64,000 nucleotides of DNA from Gimesia aquarii (GCF_007748175.1 NZ_CP037422.1:3955020-4019019), one strand, 5' to 3'; numbered from the stretch's first letter, positions 1 to 11,043 are shown. Program-made: numbers and translations. The notes: generated from the letters alone by a model not told the origin.

Positions 1-1130
<1,130 letters not shown>

Positions 1131-1734
1131 ATAATTTTTACCTCACACCAATCACATTGACCAGCGGGAGCCAAAAACATTACAACCCGATCTCAATTCA
1201 CAAAGCTTGCATAAATTGCCTTGCAGTTGAGTTCGATTTGCCTAAGAACAAATCTCGGTTAGCAATACTGTTCCGAAGAACAAATATCGCAACTTGAGAA
1301 CTCTATCGTTTTATAGATGCCACTTATTACTTTTACCAAATTGTCAAAGATCGTTGTCTCTCTAAGTTATCCTCAGAGAAAAACAGCCAACCAAAATCAG
1401 CTGAATCAGACCCAGCACTGCTGAAGCTGATTCAATCGACTTAAGTCAGCCGAGAGAGTAATCTTATAACCGCCCCTCAGAAAGTCAACCGTCCAAGAAA
1501 CGAATCAGTCAAACTTTTTTAAACTTCCTCAAATCTTTTTGCTGCAACCTCTTTCACGACAACCACTTGGCAACAGCAAAACCTCAACCAAGTGAAGGAG
1601 CGGGATCTTAATCAGTTAGAAACCACCCGTCAACCCAGGGAGAAAAAATTCCCTGAAAGTTTTTGGAAAGTTTGAAAGTCAGATTTGGCTATCTTCAGAA
1701 GCTGAAAAATACCGTATCTGCACTAAAAAACTAA
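1131..1734 (-). other. Spacer between tRNA-Ala and 23S rRNA
   Basis: About 600 bases of transcribed spacer on the minus strand. I see no open frame and no further tRNA. It should hold the leader and processing sequences for the 23S precursor, but I could not fix a processing stem by eye. Confidence 0.6.
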
Positions 1735-1807
1735 TGGAGACGACCGGGATCGAACCGGCAACCTCCGCCTTGCAAGGGCGGCGCTCTCCCAATTGAGCTA
1801 CGTCCCC
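1735..1807 (-). tRNA. tRNA-Ala (TGC)
   Basis: The reverse complement folds as a complete cloverleaf. The acceptor GGGGACG pairs with CGTCTCC, the anticodon loop is CTTGCAA with anticodon TGC, the T loop is TTCGATC, and the discriminator is A. CCA is not encoded. It lies in the 23S leader, 93 bases after tRNA-Ile, in the usual Ile-Ala order of bacterial rRNA spacers. Confidence 0.97.
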
Positions 1808-1900
1808 CAACAGACGCCAACAATACTATTGCCGGCAAACCTCAATCATGCAACATAAAATTACAAAATGAGAGAGGTTTCCTCTTAAAGTTTAAGATAA

Positions 1901-1974
<74 letters not shown>

Positions 1975-1990
1975 CAATAAGAGGACGCGT

Positions 1991-2019
1991 ATTCTGTCCT
2001 CTCAAGTCCGTGCTGTAAA
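1991..2019 (-). promoter_or_regulatory. Candidate promoter of the tRNA-Ile/tRNA-Ala/23S unit
   Basis: On the minus strand, TTTACA (2019-2014) and CAGAAT (1996-1991) are separated by 17 bases, about 20 bases upstream of tRNA-Ile. The -35 matches the sigma-70 consensus in five of six positions and the -10 in four of six. An inverted repeat, GAGGAC/GTCCTC (1981-2001), overlaps the -10. A promoter is expected here because no 16S gene is present to supply one. The exact boxes are inferred. Confidence 0.45.
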
Positions 2020-2212
2020 GTCTCTTTCGGCACTAGTTTTACAAAAAATTACTTTTTCTTCACGGGATTTTGACACACTCCAGCTGAATAAGTTCGCTGA
2101 AGCTCAAGACCCTTTTTGCGAGAAATATCCCAACAGAAACTGTCACTAACCCGTAGTATGCTCCAGAAGGGTTTTACTAACGTTTTTTTCTGTTCACTTG
2201 AGCCTTCAGACG

Positions 2213-2596
2213 ATGTTTGACCACTTATTTAAAATCTGTCTATCACTTATCTTAGTTACCAGTCTCATGGTGCCTATGAAATGGTGTTGTGCGGATAATG
2301 AACAGCTAGAGTCAAATTTCATCACCGCGAAACAGAACTGCTGCGTTCCAAAGACCAATCAAAATGAGCAGCCTCCCGCACCAGTTAACCCCATAACTAA
2401 TAACTGCGCATGCTGCGATACGAACGTCTTCACAAATGTAACGAAAGCGAAAATTGACTCACATAAGACACCCCTCTATTCCAGCAATTCTCAGTTGAAG
2501 ACAATTCAGACTGAAACAAGACATGCTGTTGGTAACCACGGTCCTTCTGACCAGTCTCGGCCTTTGCATCTAATGCATTGCGTGTGGATTTGCTGA
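2213..2596 (+). CDS. Small secreted cysteine-rich protein, function unknown
   Basis: A 127-residue protein of no family I recognise. Residues 1-27 form a signal peptide (FKICLSLILVTSL core). The mature part is polar and carries Cys pairs or clusters (WCC, NCC, CACC) and ends in HCVWIC. I chose the ATG at 2213 because the signal peptide starts there; an in-frame TTG at 2198 has no better ribosome site. It is followed after 82 bases by another secreted CC-pair protein on the same strand, so the two may be cotranscribed. A role in binding thiophilic metal ions such as copper is plausible from the Cys pattern but is inference only. Confidence 0.6.
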   Translation: MFDHLFKICLSLILVTSLMVPMKWCCADNEQLESNFITAKQNCCVPKTNQNEQPPAPVNPITNNCACCDTNVFTNVTKAKIDSHKTPLYSSNSQLKTIQTETRHAVGNHGPSDQSRPLHLMHCVWIC

Positions 2597-2678
2597 TTCG
2601 TTGAAGTGGAATTCTAAAACATTTCAACTATTTAAATCAGTATTTTTTAACTCATCAATTCACACGAGGAGTACTACT

Positions 2679-2984
2679 ATGTTTTCAAAAGTAATGATTG
2701 CGAGCCTTTTATCAGTCGGACTGGGAATGACAGCAGCAACAGCAAGCACTCAACCTGCGAGTCAAAACTGTTGCGACCTGAATCTGAAATGCTGTCAAGC
2801 AAATCTTGCATGCTGCCAAGCAGATGCCAAACCGAATTGTTGCCAACAAAGTTTGGACTGTTGTGAGCAGGCACTAGAATGTTGCATAGCAGAGAAAGAA
2901 TGCTGTGAGACTCAGCGTTCCTGCTGTGAATCAGGTGCAAAATGCTGCACAGTAGAAGCAGTGGAAAATAGCATCCAAACGTAA
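2679..2984 (+). CDS. Secreted protein made of CC-pair heptad repeats
   Basis: A 101-residue protein with a signal peptide (about residues 1-22), starting at an ATG preceded by GAGGAG. The mature chain contains nine CC pairs at residues 31, 38, 45, 54, 61, 68, 75, 82 and 89. The spacing is exactly seven except for one interval of nine. The residues between pairs are mostly Gln, Glu, Ala, Leu and Lys, which favour helix, so the pairs would line one face of a helix or coiled coil. Eighteen cysteines in about 79 mature residues suggests a metal store or a disulfide-laddered protein. I do not know a named family. A strong terminator follows. Confidence 0.75.
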   Translation: MFSKVMIASLLSVGLGMTAATASTQPASQNCCDLNLKCCQANLACCQADAKPNCCQQSLDCCEQALECCIAEKECCETQRSCCESGAKCCTVEAVENSIQT

Positions 2985-3022
2985 GTTCCTGGACGAGATC
3001 GTTAAAATCGATCTCAAAACTG

Positions 3023-3065
3023 ATCCCTTGTAGGCAGCGTGTGCGGTCTACAAGGGATTTTTTTC
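3023..3065 (+). terminator. Intrinsic terminator after the CC-repeat gene
   Basis: The inverted repeat ATCCCTTGTAG (3023-3033) / CTACAAGGGAT (3048-3058) has an 11-bp stem and is followed directly by a run of T. It closes the unit of the two cysteine-rich genes. Confidence 0.9.
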
Positions 3066-3169
3066 GAATCAGGTTAAACTTTGGCGGTAATGGTCCAATC
3101 ACTTTGTAATTAATAACATCGCATAGCAACTGTAACCAACTAAGAAATTGGTGAAATCAACAACCACGT

Positions 3170-4114
3170 TTATTGAGCGCTTGTAACTTGTTTTCGAGCC
3201 ATTTCATGAAATTGCTTCCAGGTTATGACTTCAATCCCCAGTTCTTTGACCTCGTTCATGACGTTAGGATCGGTAAAAACACGACGGTCTCCGTCACGCC
3301 TTGAGGAACTACTTGTGATATTTTGCAATTCCTGATTGTCAAAGCCACAGTGAATAATGATCTGTGTCACCCCTGGCTTAAGATTGCGTAGCGTTTCCAA
3401 ATAGGCATTTTTTCGCTTCTCATAATCGCGCTCGCCATAGAACTGAACTAATTCATCGAGTACGGGCAATCCGTTCTTTTCAAGAACCGCTTTGAGCTCC
3501 AGCCCTTTCTTTGCAATCAAACCGTATTTCTTGGGGTCGAGATTTGCTACAAACAAAACTGGCAAGTCATACTCAATCCCCAGGTTCACGTACATTTCCA
3601 GTAAGTCGGGACGGCTCACAACAGCCCCCATATGAGTATCAAGGTGTGTGAGTGGCACGCCGAATTTTTTGGCACGTTCAATTTGAGCACGCAACTCTTT
3701 TTCAGCATCTTTCACATTCACATGCGCCATCACCTGACCCACATTGTCCCAGAGATAATTCTCTTTATCAAGCAGGCTGGGAACCTGATCGCGCGAAGCA
3801 ACGGGACCCCAACGATAGTTCTTCCACTCGGAGTTCAATGTAAGATGAATTCCGTAATCGAGATCGGGATGAGATTTCGCATACTGAGCAAACTCTTTAA
3901 ACCAGGGACAGGGAACCATAATACTTGCTGAAGAGACAATTCCCTTTTCCATTCCTTCAATCGTTCCACGATTCACAGAATGAGACATTCCTGCATCATC
4001 TGCATGAATAATCACATAACGCTTTTCATCCGGCTTTTTGTTTTCAGCCTGAACAGAAGTGGAATATGTCAGACAAATCAAAAACGATAAGTAGAGGTAC
4101 CATTGTCTTTTCAT
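3170..4114 (-). CDS. ChbG/YdjC-family carbohydrate deacetylase, secreted
   Basis: A 314-residue protein with a signal peptide ([15 protein letters not shown] core, cleavage near VQA). Family motifs are visible: HADDAG near the mature N-terminus (metal-binding DD), GIHLTL for the metal-binding His, and THLDTHMG further on. YdjC-fold enzymes remove N-acetyl groups from sugar units such as chitooligosaccharides; the substrate here is not known. The ATG at 4114 is preferred because the signal peptide begins there; a GTG at 4126 is also in frame. It is divergent from the acetylesterase at 4271, so the pair may act on the same acetylated glycan and share a 156-base promoter region. Confidence 0.87.
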   Translation of the reverse strand: MKRQWYLYLSFLICLTYSTSVQAENKKPDEKRYVIIHADDAGMSHSVNRGTIEGMEKGIVSSASIMVPCPWFKEFAQYAKSHPDLDYGIHLTLNSEWKNYRWGPVASRDQVPSLLDKENYLWDNVGQVMAHVNVKDAEKELRAQIERAKKFGVPLTHLDTHMGAVVSRPDLLEMYVNLGIEYDLPVLFVANLDPKKYGLIAKKGLELKAVLEKNGLPVLDELVQFYGERDYEKRKNAYLETLRNLKPGVTQIIIHCGFDNQELQNITSSSSRRDGDRRVFTDPNVMNEVKELGIEVITWKQFHEMARKQVTSAQ

Positions 4115-4270
4115 AATTTCACACACCGATTTAAAAGAAATGAAAATGCAGATTTGATTCTTCGATTTGAAGAGAATCGCTTGAAAAATACCCTCACTGC
4201 GATCAAGCTATATCGAGAGACACCGATCAATTCGACTTCACTATTTTACTCATCCTGCAAGGAATCACAA

Positions 4271-5848
4271 ATGAATTGTCCCCCCGCAAAACAACTTTTA
4301 GCAGCTTTGCTTATGCTGGCCAGTCTGAACATTTTAAATAACCGTCAGGCTCAAGCAGAGCTGAAACTTCCCGCCATTATCGGCGATCATATGGTTCTTC
4401 AACAAGGTCAGAAAAATCCACTTTGGGGCTGGGCCGAGCCTGGTGAGAAGATCACCGTTTCTGTAAATGGCCAAACTCATACAACAACTGCTGACGCTAA
4501 AGGTAAATGGAAAGTAACGCTTGATCCTTTGAAAGTGGGTGGTCCTTATGAAATTACGATCAAAGGTAAAGAATCCATCACGTTGAAAGATGTTCTCGCT
4601 GGTGAAGTCTGGATCTGCTCAGGCCAATCGAATATGGCCTGGACCGTATCTAACTCCAACGATGCTGACCTTGAAATTATGACAGCCAACTATCCTAAAA
4701 TCCGATTGATATCGGTACCTCAGGTCGGCACACAAGAACCACAGGACGACTTTAATGGTAAATGGGAAGCTTGTACGCCTCAAACCGTCGCCAATTTTTC
4801 CGCAGTCGGTTACTTCTTCGGACGGCAACTCTATCAGACATTAAACGTTCCTATCGGCCTGATAGATAATGCCTGGGGTGGTTCCGCAGCAGAAGCCTGG
4901 GTCAATCGTAAGCGATTGGAAGAAGAACCTGCATTCAAAGGATTAATGGAACGCTGGCAACAAACCGAAAAAAATTATGATCATGAAAAATCGATGGCGG
5001 CTTACAAAAAACGCCTGGATCAATGGAAGGCAGCGGTTAAAAAAGCCAAGTCTGCCGGCAAGCCACTGCCCAGGCGTCCGCGTGCTCCACGTAACCCATT
5101 GACCGGCAATCATCGCCCTTCAAATATTTATAATGGAGTGCTCCATCCTACAATTGGATATGGTATCAAAGGTGTCATCTGGTATCAGGGAGAATCCAAT
5201 GCTGGTCGCGCCTATCAATATCGTGAACTGTTCCCATTTATGATTCAGAACTGGCGTGATGAATGGAACCAGGGAGATTTCCCGTTCTACTGGGTCCAAC
5301 TTGCCGACTTCCGTGGTGAAAAACCAGAACCAGCCGACAGCGATTGGGCTGAACTGCGCGAGGCACAAACGATGACAATGAGTAAACTCCCCAATACAGG
5401 AGAAGCTGTGATTATCGACCTGGGCGAAGCGGTCGACATTCACCCCAAAAATAAGCTGGATGTTGGAAAACGACTGGCTCGCTGGGCGCTCGCTAATGAT
5501 TATGGCGTCAAAATTGTCTACCGCAGCCCGCAATACAAATCGATGGAGGTTGAAGGTAACAAAGCCATCCTGACCTTCGATCATGTTGGTGGCGGTCTGG
5601 ATCTCTTTGACATCAACACTCCCGTAGGATTTACAATCGCCGGAGCAGACAAGAAATTTTTGAATGCCAGTGCCAAGATTATTGGCAAGAATAAAATTGA
5701 AGTCTGGAGTGATGCGGTCGCGAAACCTGCTTCAGTCCGTTATGGCTGGGCTGACAACCCAATCCTTAATGTTCAGAATAAGGAAGGGCTACCACTAACA
5801 CCTTTCCGCACCGATGATTGGACAGGGATTACTGCCGGAAAACACTAA
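4271..5848 (+). CDS. Sialate O-acetylesterase-like protein
   Basis: A 525-residue secreted esterase of the SGNH superfamily. A signal peptide (about residues 1-29) precedes the family's N-terminal beta region (GDHMVLQQ). The catalytic block CSGQSNM holds the nucleophile Ser at residue 120. Further family blocks are [11 protein letters not shown] and VIWYQGESN. The length fits the family. The start at 4271 has an AAGGA site nearby; the frame is open further upstream but without a signal peptide. The enzyme would remove O-acetyl groups from sialic acid or similar sugars. It is divergent from a deacetylase of the YdjC family and is followed by a terminator. Confidence 0.88.
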   Translation: MNCPPAKQLLAALLMLASLNILNNRQAQAELKLPAIIGDHMVLQQGQKNPLWGWAEPGEKITVSVNGQTHTTTADAKGKWKVTLDPLKVGGPYEITIKGKESITLKDVLAGEVWICSGQSNMAWTVSNSNDADLEIMTANYPKIRLISVPQVGTQEPQDDFNGKWEACTPQTVANFSAVGYFFGRQLYQTLNVPIGLIDNAWGGSAAEAWVNRKRLEEEPAFKGLMERWQQTEKNYDHEKSMAAYKKRLDQWKAAVKKAKSAGKPLPRRPRAPRNPLTGNHRPSNIYNGVLHPTIGYGIKGVIWYQGESNAGRAYQYRELFPFMIQNWRDEWNQGDFPFYWVQLADFRGEKPEPADSDWAELREAQTMTMSKLPNTGEAVIIDLGEAVDIHPKNKLDVGKRLARWALANDYGVKIVYRSPQYKSMEVEGNKAILTFDHVGGGLDLFDINTPVGFTIAGADKKFLNASAKIIGKNKIEVWSDAVAKPASVRYGWADNPILNVQNKEGLPLTPFRTDDWTGITAGKH

Positions 5849-5876
5849 TCACTAAGCTGAAACGCAATGACGCAAA

Positions 5877-5914
5877 ACGCCTCAGGGAGACTTTCTCTGA
5901 GGCGTCTTTGTTTT
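5877..5914 (+). terminator. Intrinsic terminator after the acetylesterase
   Basis: Stem ACGCCTCAG (5877-5885) / CTGAGGCGT (5897-5905) followed by CTTTGTTTT. Confidence 0.85.
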
Positions 5915-6676
5915 AAAATGTGTTCTCTGTTCAACTTAAATTACTGCTGTTCCTTTCCATCTTTTCATCTAATACAAACATCATTCTTCTCACGAAAAGT
6001 GAGTCCCATTTCTGTTTCTACTGATTCAATTGAATATCGCAAGGTTATTGAGATTGAAAAACTATTGACATCTCTAAGGGTTTTAAATCACATCATCATT
6101 TCTAAAAGTAAGGTCTATTTTTTCATGTTGACTCTGCCCTGCCTTTGTCGAAACTGCGCGATCTGCGTCGCGCGCGTGGGAGTTTTTTCTGCATAGTGAA
6201 ACTTCCTGTCCCTGTTGTTATTATCACTAACAAAGTCCCTTGTTTTTCAAGCTTTTGAGAAGAAACCATATCACTGCTTCCAGATGAACACCTATTTTTG
6301 ACTGTTATCAAAACGTTTCAAACCTTGATGAGAAGTCTTCAGATGAGATCATCATGGGATCGGAAGCAGTTCACACACCAATCACCTCTTGACCCAATAA
6401 CGCCATTCACAATACTGGAATGATGTTTTAAGACATTCATTAAACTAAAAACAAAATAGATAAAGCACAAAGAAAACAGAGTATCAAATTGAAGCGGTCC
6501 CCCACTTACAATAATCAAAATAGAGCGTTCCAGGTAGCCAGGGTGAACAACCACCACAAAGCAATTATGAATATCACTCAGAATTCTACTCGAAAGTCAC
6601 GGTCTCACAGGAGATAAACATCCGACAGTTGATACAAGAACAGTAGGAACCAAAGCAGTTATGCGCTGATAAAAAA
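5915..6676. other. Intergenic region without a supported gene
   Basis: About 760 bases with several short open frames on both strands. None has a plausible ribosome site, a signal peptide or a recognisable domain. I see no tRNA and no strong hairpin. It lies between two convergent genes, so promoters are not expected here. Confidence 0.5.
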
Positions 6677-7804
6677 TCAGAGCCATTTCTTCTTTTTGAA
6701 AAAGAGGATTAAGCAGATGGGAACAGTAACGAAGACAACCCAAATCACCGGGTAGCTCCATTTCCATTTCAGTTCCGGCATATACTCGAAATTCATCCCA
6801 TAGATTCCTGCAATAAAAGTGAGTGGAATGAAAATGGAAGCAAACACGGTCAAAATTTTCATAATCTCATTCATTTTATTGCTGACACTGGAAACATAAA
6901 TATCCAGTAAACCAGACAACATTTCGCGATACGAATCCGTTGTCTCAGTGATTCGAAGCACGTGATCATAAACATCCCTGAAATAGATCTGAGACTTTTC
7001 TCCAATGAGTTTCGTATCACTTCTCTGAACCGAGGATAATAATTCCCGTAGAGGTGTAATCGAACGACGAATATCAATTAGCTCCCGCTTGATACGTTGA
7101 ATTGCCACTAAAGTATTCGAATTCGGGTTCGATAATAATTCTTCCTCTACTGCATCAATGTTTTCATCGAGCGAATCCAAAAGCAAAAAATTCTGATCGA
7201 CAATCATATCTAAAATGGCATAGGTCAAGTAATCTGTACCCAAATTACGAACTCTGGCATTACCATTTCTAATCCGTTGAACGAGAGGTAAAAACAGATC
7301 GTCTTTTTTTTCTTTAAATGTGAAAACGAAATCATTAAGTACCAAGATACTAATCTGCTCATGATATACAGCGAAACTTCCATTAACAGATGCAGCATCC
7401 CGATCTAATGACAATCCTTTGAGTACGATGTAGAGGTAATCGTCATGTTCTTCGAATTTCGGTCTTTGATGTGTATTCAGAATATCTTCGAGCACCAACG
7501 GATGAATTTTAAAATAGTGTCCAATCAATTCCGTAATTTCGACATTTTTCAACCCTTCAAGACAAACCCAGGTAATCGAGTCTTTTTCTCTGAATTTTAA
7601 TAATTCTTCAACAGTTTCTACAACTGGCTCCTGTAGCTCTGTCCGATTAAAATCGATCACTGAAATTCGCGAGTCTTCTTCCTGAATATCACCCACATGG
7701 ATAAGCGAACCAGGCGGCATTCCCAATTTTTCTGAAGCGTTGCTTAAAGAAGTAGGCATAAATTTTCTCGTTGAACGTTTCCGAATGAGCATTCTTGAAC
7801 TCAT
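6677..7804 (-). CDS. corA: CorA-type magnesium/cobalt transporter
   Basis: A 375-residue protein with a long cytoplasmic N-terminal region and two C-terminal membrane segments. The first segment (ILTVFASIFIPLTFIAGI) ends in the signature YGMNF, the selectivity motif of CorA pores. The second is VIWVVFVTVPICLILFF, followed by a basic KKKK tail. Length and layout are typical of the pentameric CorA channels for Mg2+ and related divalent ions. The start is uncertain: ATG at 7804 is used, with TTG two codons upstream and another ATG four codons downstream. No operon partner is evident. Confidence 0.93.
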   Translation of the reverse strand: MSSRMLIRKRSTRKFMPTSLSNASEKLGMPPGSLIHVGDIQEEDSRISVIDFNRTELQEPVVETVEELLKFREKDSITWVCLEGLKNVEITELIGHYFKIHPLVLEDILNTHQRPKFEEHDDYLYIVLKGLSLDRDAASVNGSFAVYHEQISILVLNDFVFTFKEKKDDLFLPLVQRIRNGNARVRNLGTDYLTYAILDMIVDQNFLLLDSLDENIDAVEEELLSNPNSNTLVAIQRIKRELIDIRRSITPLRELLSSVQRSDTKLIGEKSQIYFRDVYDHVLRITETTDSYREMLSGLLDIYVSSVSNKMNEIMKILTVFASIFIPLTFIAGIYGMNFEYMPELKWKWSYPVIWVVFVTVPICLILFFKKKKWL

Positions 7805-8002
7805 ACACAAGCATGTGAGGAATTAATACTGTGCCTTAGAGCGACTTGTTCATAAAGGCAGACAAGTCATTCAAGAATACCGTCTTCCGTTTTAAAGGCA
7901 GCGATTATAAGCAAAACGTTTCAACAGATTCTAGATGAGTTTACTTTGACTCATACTCGTTATTAAGAAGTAGACAATCTAGTCAGGTAATCGCAACACA
8001 AC

Positions 8003-8446
8003 TCAGACTGCTACGGCTGTTTTTTCTTTAAGCTCGAAGAACATTTTTAATGCATACATTCCCAGTGATTTCTTTTTTTCTGGTGAACAGATTTCATAAA
8101 GTGACTCGATACGCTTTCTCAGTTTAAAAAAGTCAAATTCTACCATTTCTTCAAGATTGTAAAATCCCATATTCCATTCTGGAAAGAATCGCTCTTTGAT
8201 ATAACAGGACAGAATTCGCTTGACTCGATTATGTCGTTTGTCTTGTTGAATATGGGCAAACAAAGATTCTACCTCATTGTATTCGCCTTCCAGCACTTGG
8301 ATAAAATGACCACTGTCATATACTAATAATCCTGTGATAAGTCGTTCTGAATTGCTATGACAAGACGTATTTAAGATTTCTGCCAAGTCAGTTTTGGACA
8401 TTGGATAAGCACTTTTACTAACGTAAATAAGTTGATAGAGCTGCAT
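8003..8446 (-). CDS. Short BLUF-domain blue-light sensor
   Basis: A 147-residue protein consisting of a BLUF domain plus a short C-terminal extension. With the start at ATG 8446 (AGGA site upstream), the residues that define BLUF photochemistry fall on the canonical numbers: Tyr8, Asn32, Gln50, Trp91 and Met93, with ITGLLVY and IQVLEG motifs. BLUF domains bind FAD and shift the Tyr-Gln hydrogen bonds on blue-light excitation. There is no output domain, so it must act through a partner, as PixD-type short BLUF proteins do. The partner is not obvious from the neighbours. Tandem 10-bp repeats lie upstream. Confidence 0.93.
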   Translation of the reverse strand: MQLYQLIYVSKSAYPMSKTDLAEILNTSCHSNSERLITGLLVYDSGHFIQVLEGEYNEVESLFAHIQQDKRHNRVKRILSCYIKERFFPEWNMGFYNLEEMVEFDFFKLRKRIESLYEICSPEKKKSLGMYALKMFFELKEKTAVAV

Positions 8447-8513
8447 AATAAAATATCCTGCAAATTGACAATGTGAACTGATCAAACATTTAAGTAGAAT
8501 CACCTACCTAACC

Positions 8514-8546
8514 ATGGGGTAAAACCCTACACAACTATGGGGTAAA
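8514..8546. repeat. Tandem 10-bp repeat ATGGGGTAAA upstream of the BLUF gene
   Basis: ATGGGGTAAA occurs at 8514-8523 and again at 8537-8546, 23 bases apart (about two helical turns) and 68-100 bases upstream of the BLUF start codon. Read on the gene's strand it is TTTACCCCAT twice. The spacing suits a pair of protein-binding sites on one DNA face. The regulator is not known. Confidence 0.4.
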
Positions 8547-8547
8547 G

Positions 8548-8993
8548 AAATGAAGAAAAGACTTGAATGACAACGAAAACAGCAGTCTTTCAAGCGATTT
8601 CTCACTAGTTTTGTAGGATCATTTAAGTCAATAAGATTACCGCCGTTTTAGGAGATTTACTGTTTTTAACGGTTGATGACTCCAGACAGATATGTGTTTG
8701 TTCTATTTGCATCTTTCCGGTTGGCATATGTGAAGCAAAAACAATACAACCTGATCCACTTATCAAAGTTTTGTGTGCGAGCATACTAATAATACGCAGG
8801 CAGCGCAGTCGCAATTCACAAGACTTAAGTCCAGCACTTGTCTAACAGATTCTGCTGCCAAGACAACTCTCGGTATAGATTGTTAGAGGCAGTAAGAACT
8901 TGAAGAGTGAATCGCACAACGCGCTTTTTTATTCAAGAAGCTGATTCACGTGAAGAGAACTCGTTGCAAGCACGAAAGCAGTTGCAGTAAATT
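8548..8993. other. Intergenic region without a supported gene
   Basis: About 450 bases between the BLUF gene promoter region and the DUF1501 gene. A 63-codon frame on the minus strand has no ribosome site or recognisable sequence. I see no terminator strong enough to report. Confidence 0.5.
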
Positions 8994-10355
8994 TCAGCCG
9001 AACAACTCAGCAACCGGTTCACCAGTATCAAGCAAAGGCATCGGTCGGTCCAGGCGATCATGAATGACAACCCGTTGTGAATCGATTCCCAAATGTCGAT
9101 AAACGGTTGCCGCGACGTCTTGGGGAGTGACAGGACGTTCGACCACATGTTCGCCGCGAGCACTGGAGCGTCCTACAACCTGCCCCATTTTCATACCACC
9201 GCACCCCATCAGCACACTGAAGGTTCTCCCCCAATGATCACGACCGGCGTAGCGATTCATGCGAGGCGTGCGACCAAACTCTCCCATCGCGACGACCAGG
9301 GTTTTCTCGTATAAGCCACGATCCATCAAGTCTCGCACGAGCCCTGCAATGGCGGCATCAAGCGGAGGAATTAATTTGTGCGCTCCCTCTTCTGTTTTAT
9401 AACGGCCAGCGGATCCGTGGTGATCCCAGGGAACACAGTTCACCGTGACGAATGTGACTCCATGTTCGATCAGTCTACGCGCCAGCAATGCACTTTGCCC
9501 AAAAGTATGTCTGCCGTAACTGTCACGGAGTGCATCTGGTTCTGCAGAAATATCAAATGCTGATCGCACACCTTTTGAAGAGAGCAGTGTGAAGGCTTTC
9601 TGTTGATGTTCATCGAGATCACGAATTGACTTTTCGTGAGAACGAGGCAAAACGTCAAGTGAGCCCAGCAGTTTTTGACGATTCCTCAATCTGTCTAAAG
9701 TCAAACCTCTTGCTAATGTCAGATTTTTGACACCAAACTGTGAAGTGTTGGGATCGGAATTGACAATAAACGGATTACTCCCACCTCCAATGTAAGAAGA
9801 ATAGTGAAAGAGATTATCAGTTCCCCCACGTAAATGCGGCACACCCACATAAGGTGGTATCCCCTTTTGATTGGCACCGCGCAAAAACGCAGCGGCAGAA
9901 CCCATCGAAGGCCGTCTTTGCACACGATTGTCTGGTGCATTGAATGCAGGCCCCTCAAAGCCGGTTAACATCCAATGGTTCCCTTTGGTATGATCGCCCG
10001 ATCCGTGATTCACTGTTCGCAATACGGCGAGATGATCAGCTAGTTTTGCCTGCTCAGGCATCAACTCGCCGAATGAAACGCCAGCCAGACTTGTTGCTAT
10101 TGATTCAAACGGACCGCGGTAATCTGAAGGGGCCTCCGGTTTGGGGTCCCAGGTCTCCATATGACCGGGGCCTCCACTTAACCAGAACAGAATCACGTTT
10201 GTGTCTTGCTGCCTCTGGTTAATTGCCCCTTCTGCTTTAAGTTTGAGCAGATCGGCTATCCCCAGCCCCCCTGCTCCGAGCAATCCTGCCTGCACAAAGC
10301 TACGACGCGAGACTCCTTCGCAATTCATTAAGTGTCGTAACTTCTTTTTTTGCAC
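8994..10355 (-). CDS. DUF1501 protein, Tat-exported
   Basis: A 453-residue protein of the DUF1501 family, which is greatly expanded in planctomycetes and related to the sulfatase/alkaline phosphatase fold. Near the N-terminus, SRRSFVQAGLLGAGGLG is a twin-arginine signal. Then come FWLSGGPGHMETWDPKP, GNHWMLTGF and, in the C-terminal half, MGEFGRTPRMN and GRDHWG, all typical of the family. Function is undefined; members usually pair with DUF1549/DUF1553 cytochrome-type proteins, but no such partner is adjacent here, so it appears as a single gene. Confidence 0.92.
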   Translation of the reverse strand: MQKKKLRHLMNCEGVSRRSFVQAGLLGAGGLGIADLLKLKAEGAINQRQQDTNVILFWLSGGPGHMETWDPKPEAPSDYRGPFESIATSLAGVSFGELMPEQAKLADHLAVLRTVNHGSGDHTKGNHWMLTGFEGPAFNAPDNRVQRRPSMGSAAAFLRGANQKGIPPYVGVPHLRGGTDNLFHYSSYIGGGSNPFIVNSDPNTSQFGVKNLTLARGLTLDRLRNRQKLLGSLDVLPRSHEKSIRDLDEHQQKAFTLLSSKGVRSAFDISAEPDALRDSYGRHTFGQSALLARRLIEHGVTFVTVNCVPWDHHGSAGRYKTEEGAHKLIPPLDAAIAGLVRDLMDRGLYEKTLVVAMGEFGRTPRMNRYAGRDHWGRTFSVLMGCGGMKMGQVVGRSSARGEHVVERPVTPQDVAATVYRHLGIDSQRVVIHDRLDRPMPLLDTGEPVAELFG

Positions 10356-10526
10356 TGTGAAATCTCTTAGGAAAGAAATTGATGAGGATCGCCGGGTATG
10401 CAGAAAGTAAGCTTACTTTAATTTGTTCATTATCACCCGAAATAAAGTCCTAGTCAAGAAACGATCATATTGAACCACAAAATTGTCTCTCAGCGATCTC
10501 TTTCAATCCGATAATTCTCATATGAC

Positions 10527-10976
10527 TCAAGACAGAAAATCTGCCTCATTCAAATCTGCTGATCCTTCAAAAAGCGGCTTTGTTTTGTTATCAAACAGAA
10601 TCAGTAAAGTCCAGATACCAAGTGCTGTCCCTAACGGAAAAGACAGGCAACTAATGGCCGCTCCAATGATACAGAAGAGACGGTTCTTTTTCTGAAATAG
10701 AAATAGGCCCGTAAAAAGTGTCACTCCAGCAAAAATAATTCCTAAAATCCCTATCACAAGATACATGTAGATCATCACATCCATCATGGGTGCAAACATT
10801 TTCGCAGGATCTGGCTCTCCTTCTCGGACTGGAAATTCCATAGTGGAAACCAAACTCATCATTTTGTAATGCAGTGGCAGAAACAGAAGCATCAAAAACG
10901 TAAAACCAGCGAAAACAAAATAGAGAATCGCAATCGTTTTGAGTTGTTTTTCTATCTTTTCGATCTCTTCTGACAT
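10527..10976 (-). CDS. Small three-helix membrane protein, unknown function
   Basis: A 149-residue protein. A short charged N-terminus (SEEIEKIEKQLK) precedes three hydrophobic segments: about residues 14-36, 68-92 and 98-124. The C-terminus is acidic. The ATG at 10976 was chosen because it follows GGAT at suitable spacing and leaves the charged amphipathic start intact; the frame continues 15 codons upstream. I recognise no domain. Such proteins are common in planctomycetes and carry no assigned function. Confidence 0.7.
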   Translation of the reverse strand: MSEEIEKIEKQLKTIAILYFVFAGFTFLMLLFLPLHYKMMSLVSTMEFPVREGEPDPAKMFAPMMDVMIYMYLVIGILGIIFAGVTLFTGLFLFQKKNRLFCIIGAAISCLSFPLGTALGIWTLLILFDNKTKPLFEGSADLNEADFLS

Positions 10977-11043
10977 ATGCTTTGATCCAGAATGATAATG
11001 AAACTGACTTGAGGACTGCATTCAGGGAAGAAAAATGACAAAA

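Noticed and set aside
5867..6196. A 109-codon frame on the plus strand
   Set aside because: Begins inside the terminator of the acetylesterase gene, and has no ribosome site or recognisable domain.
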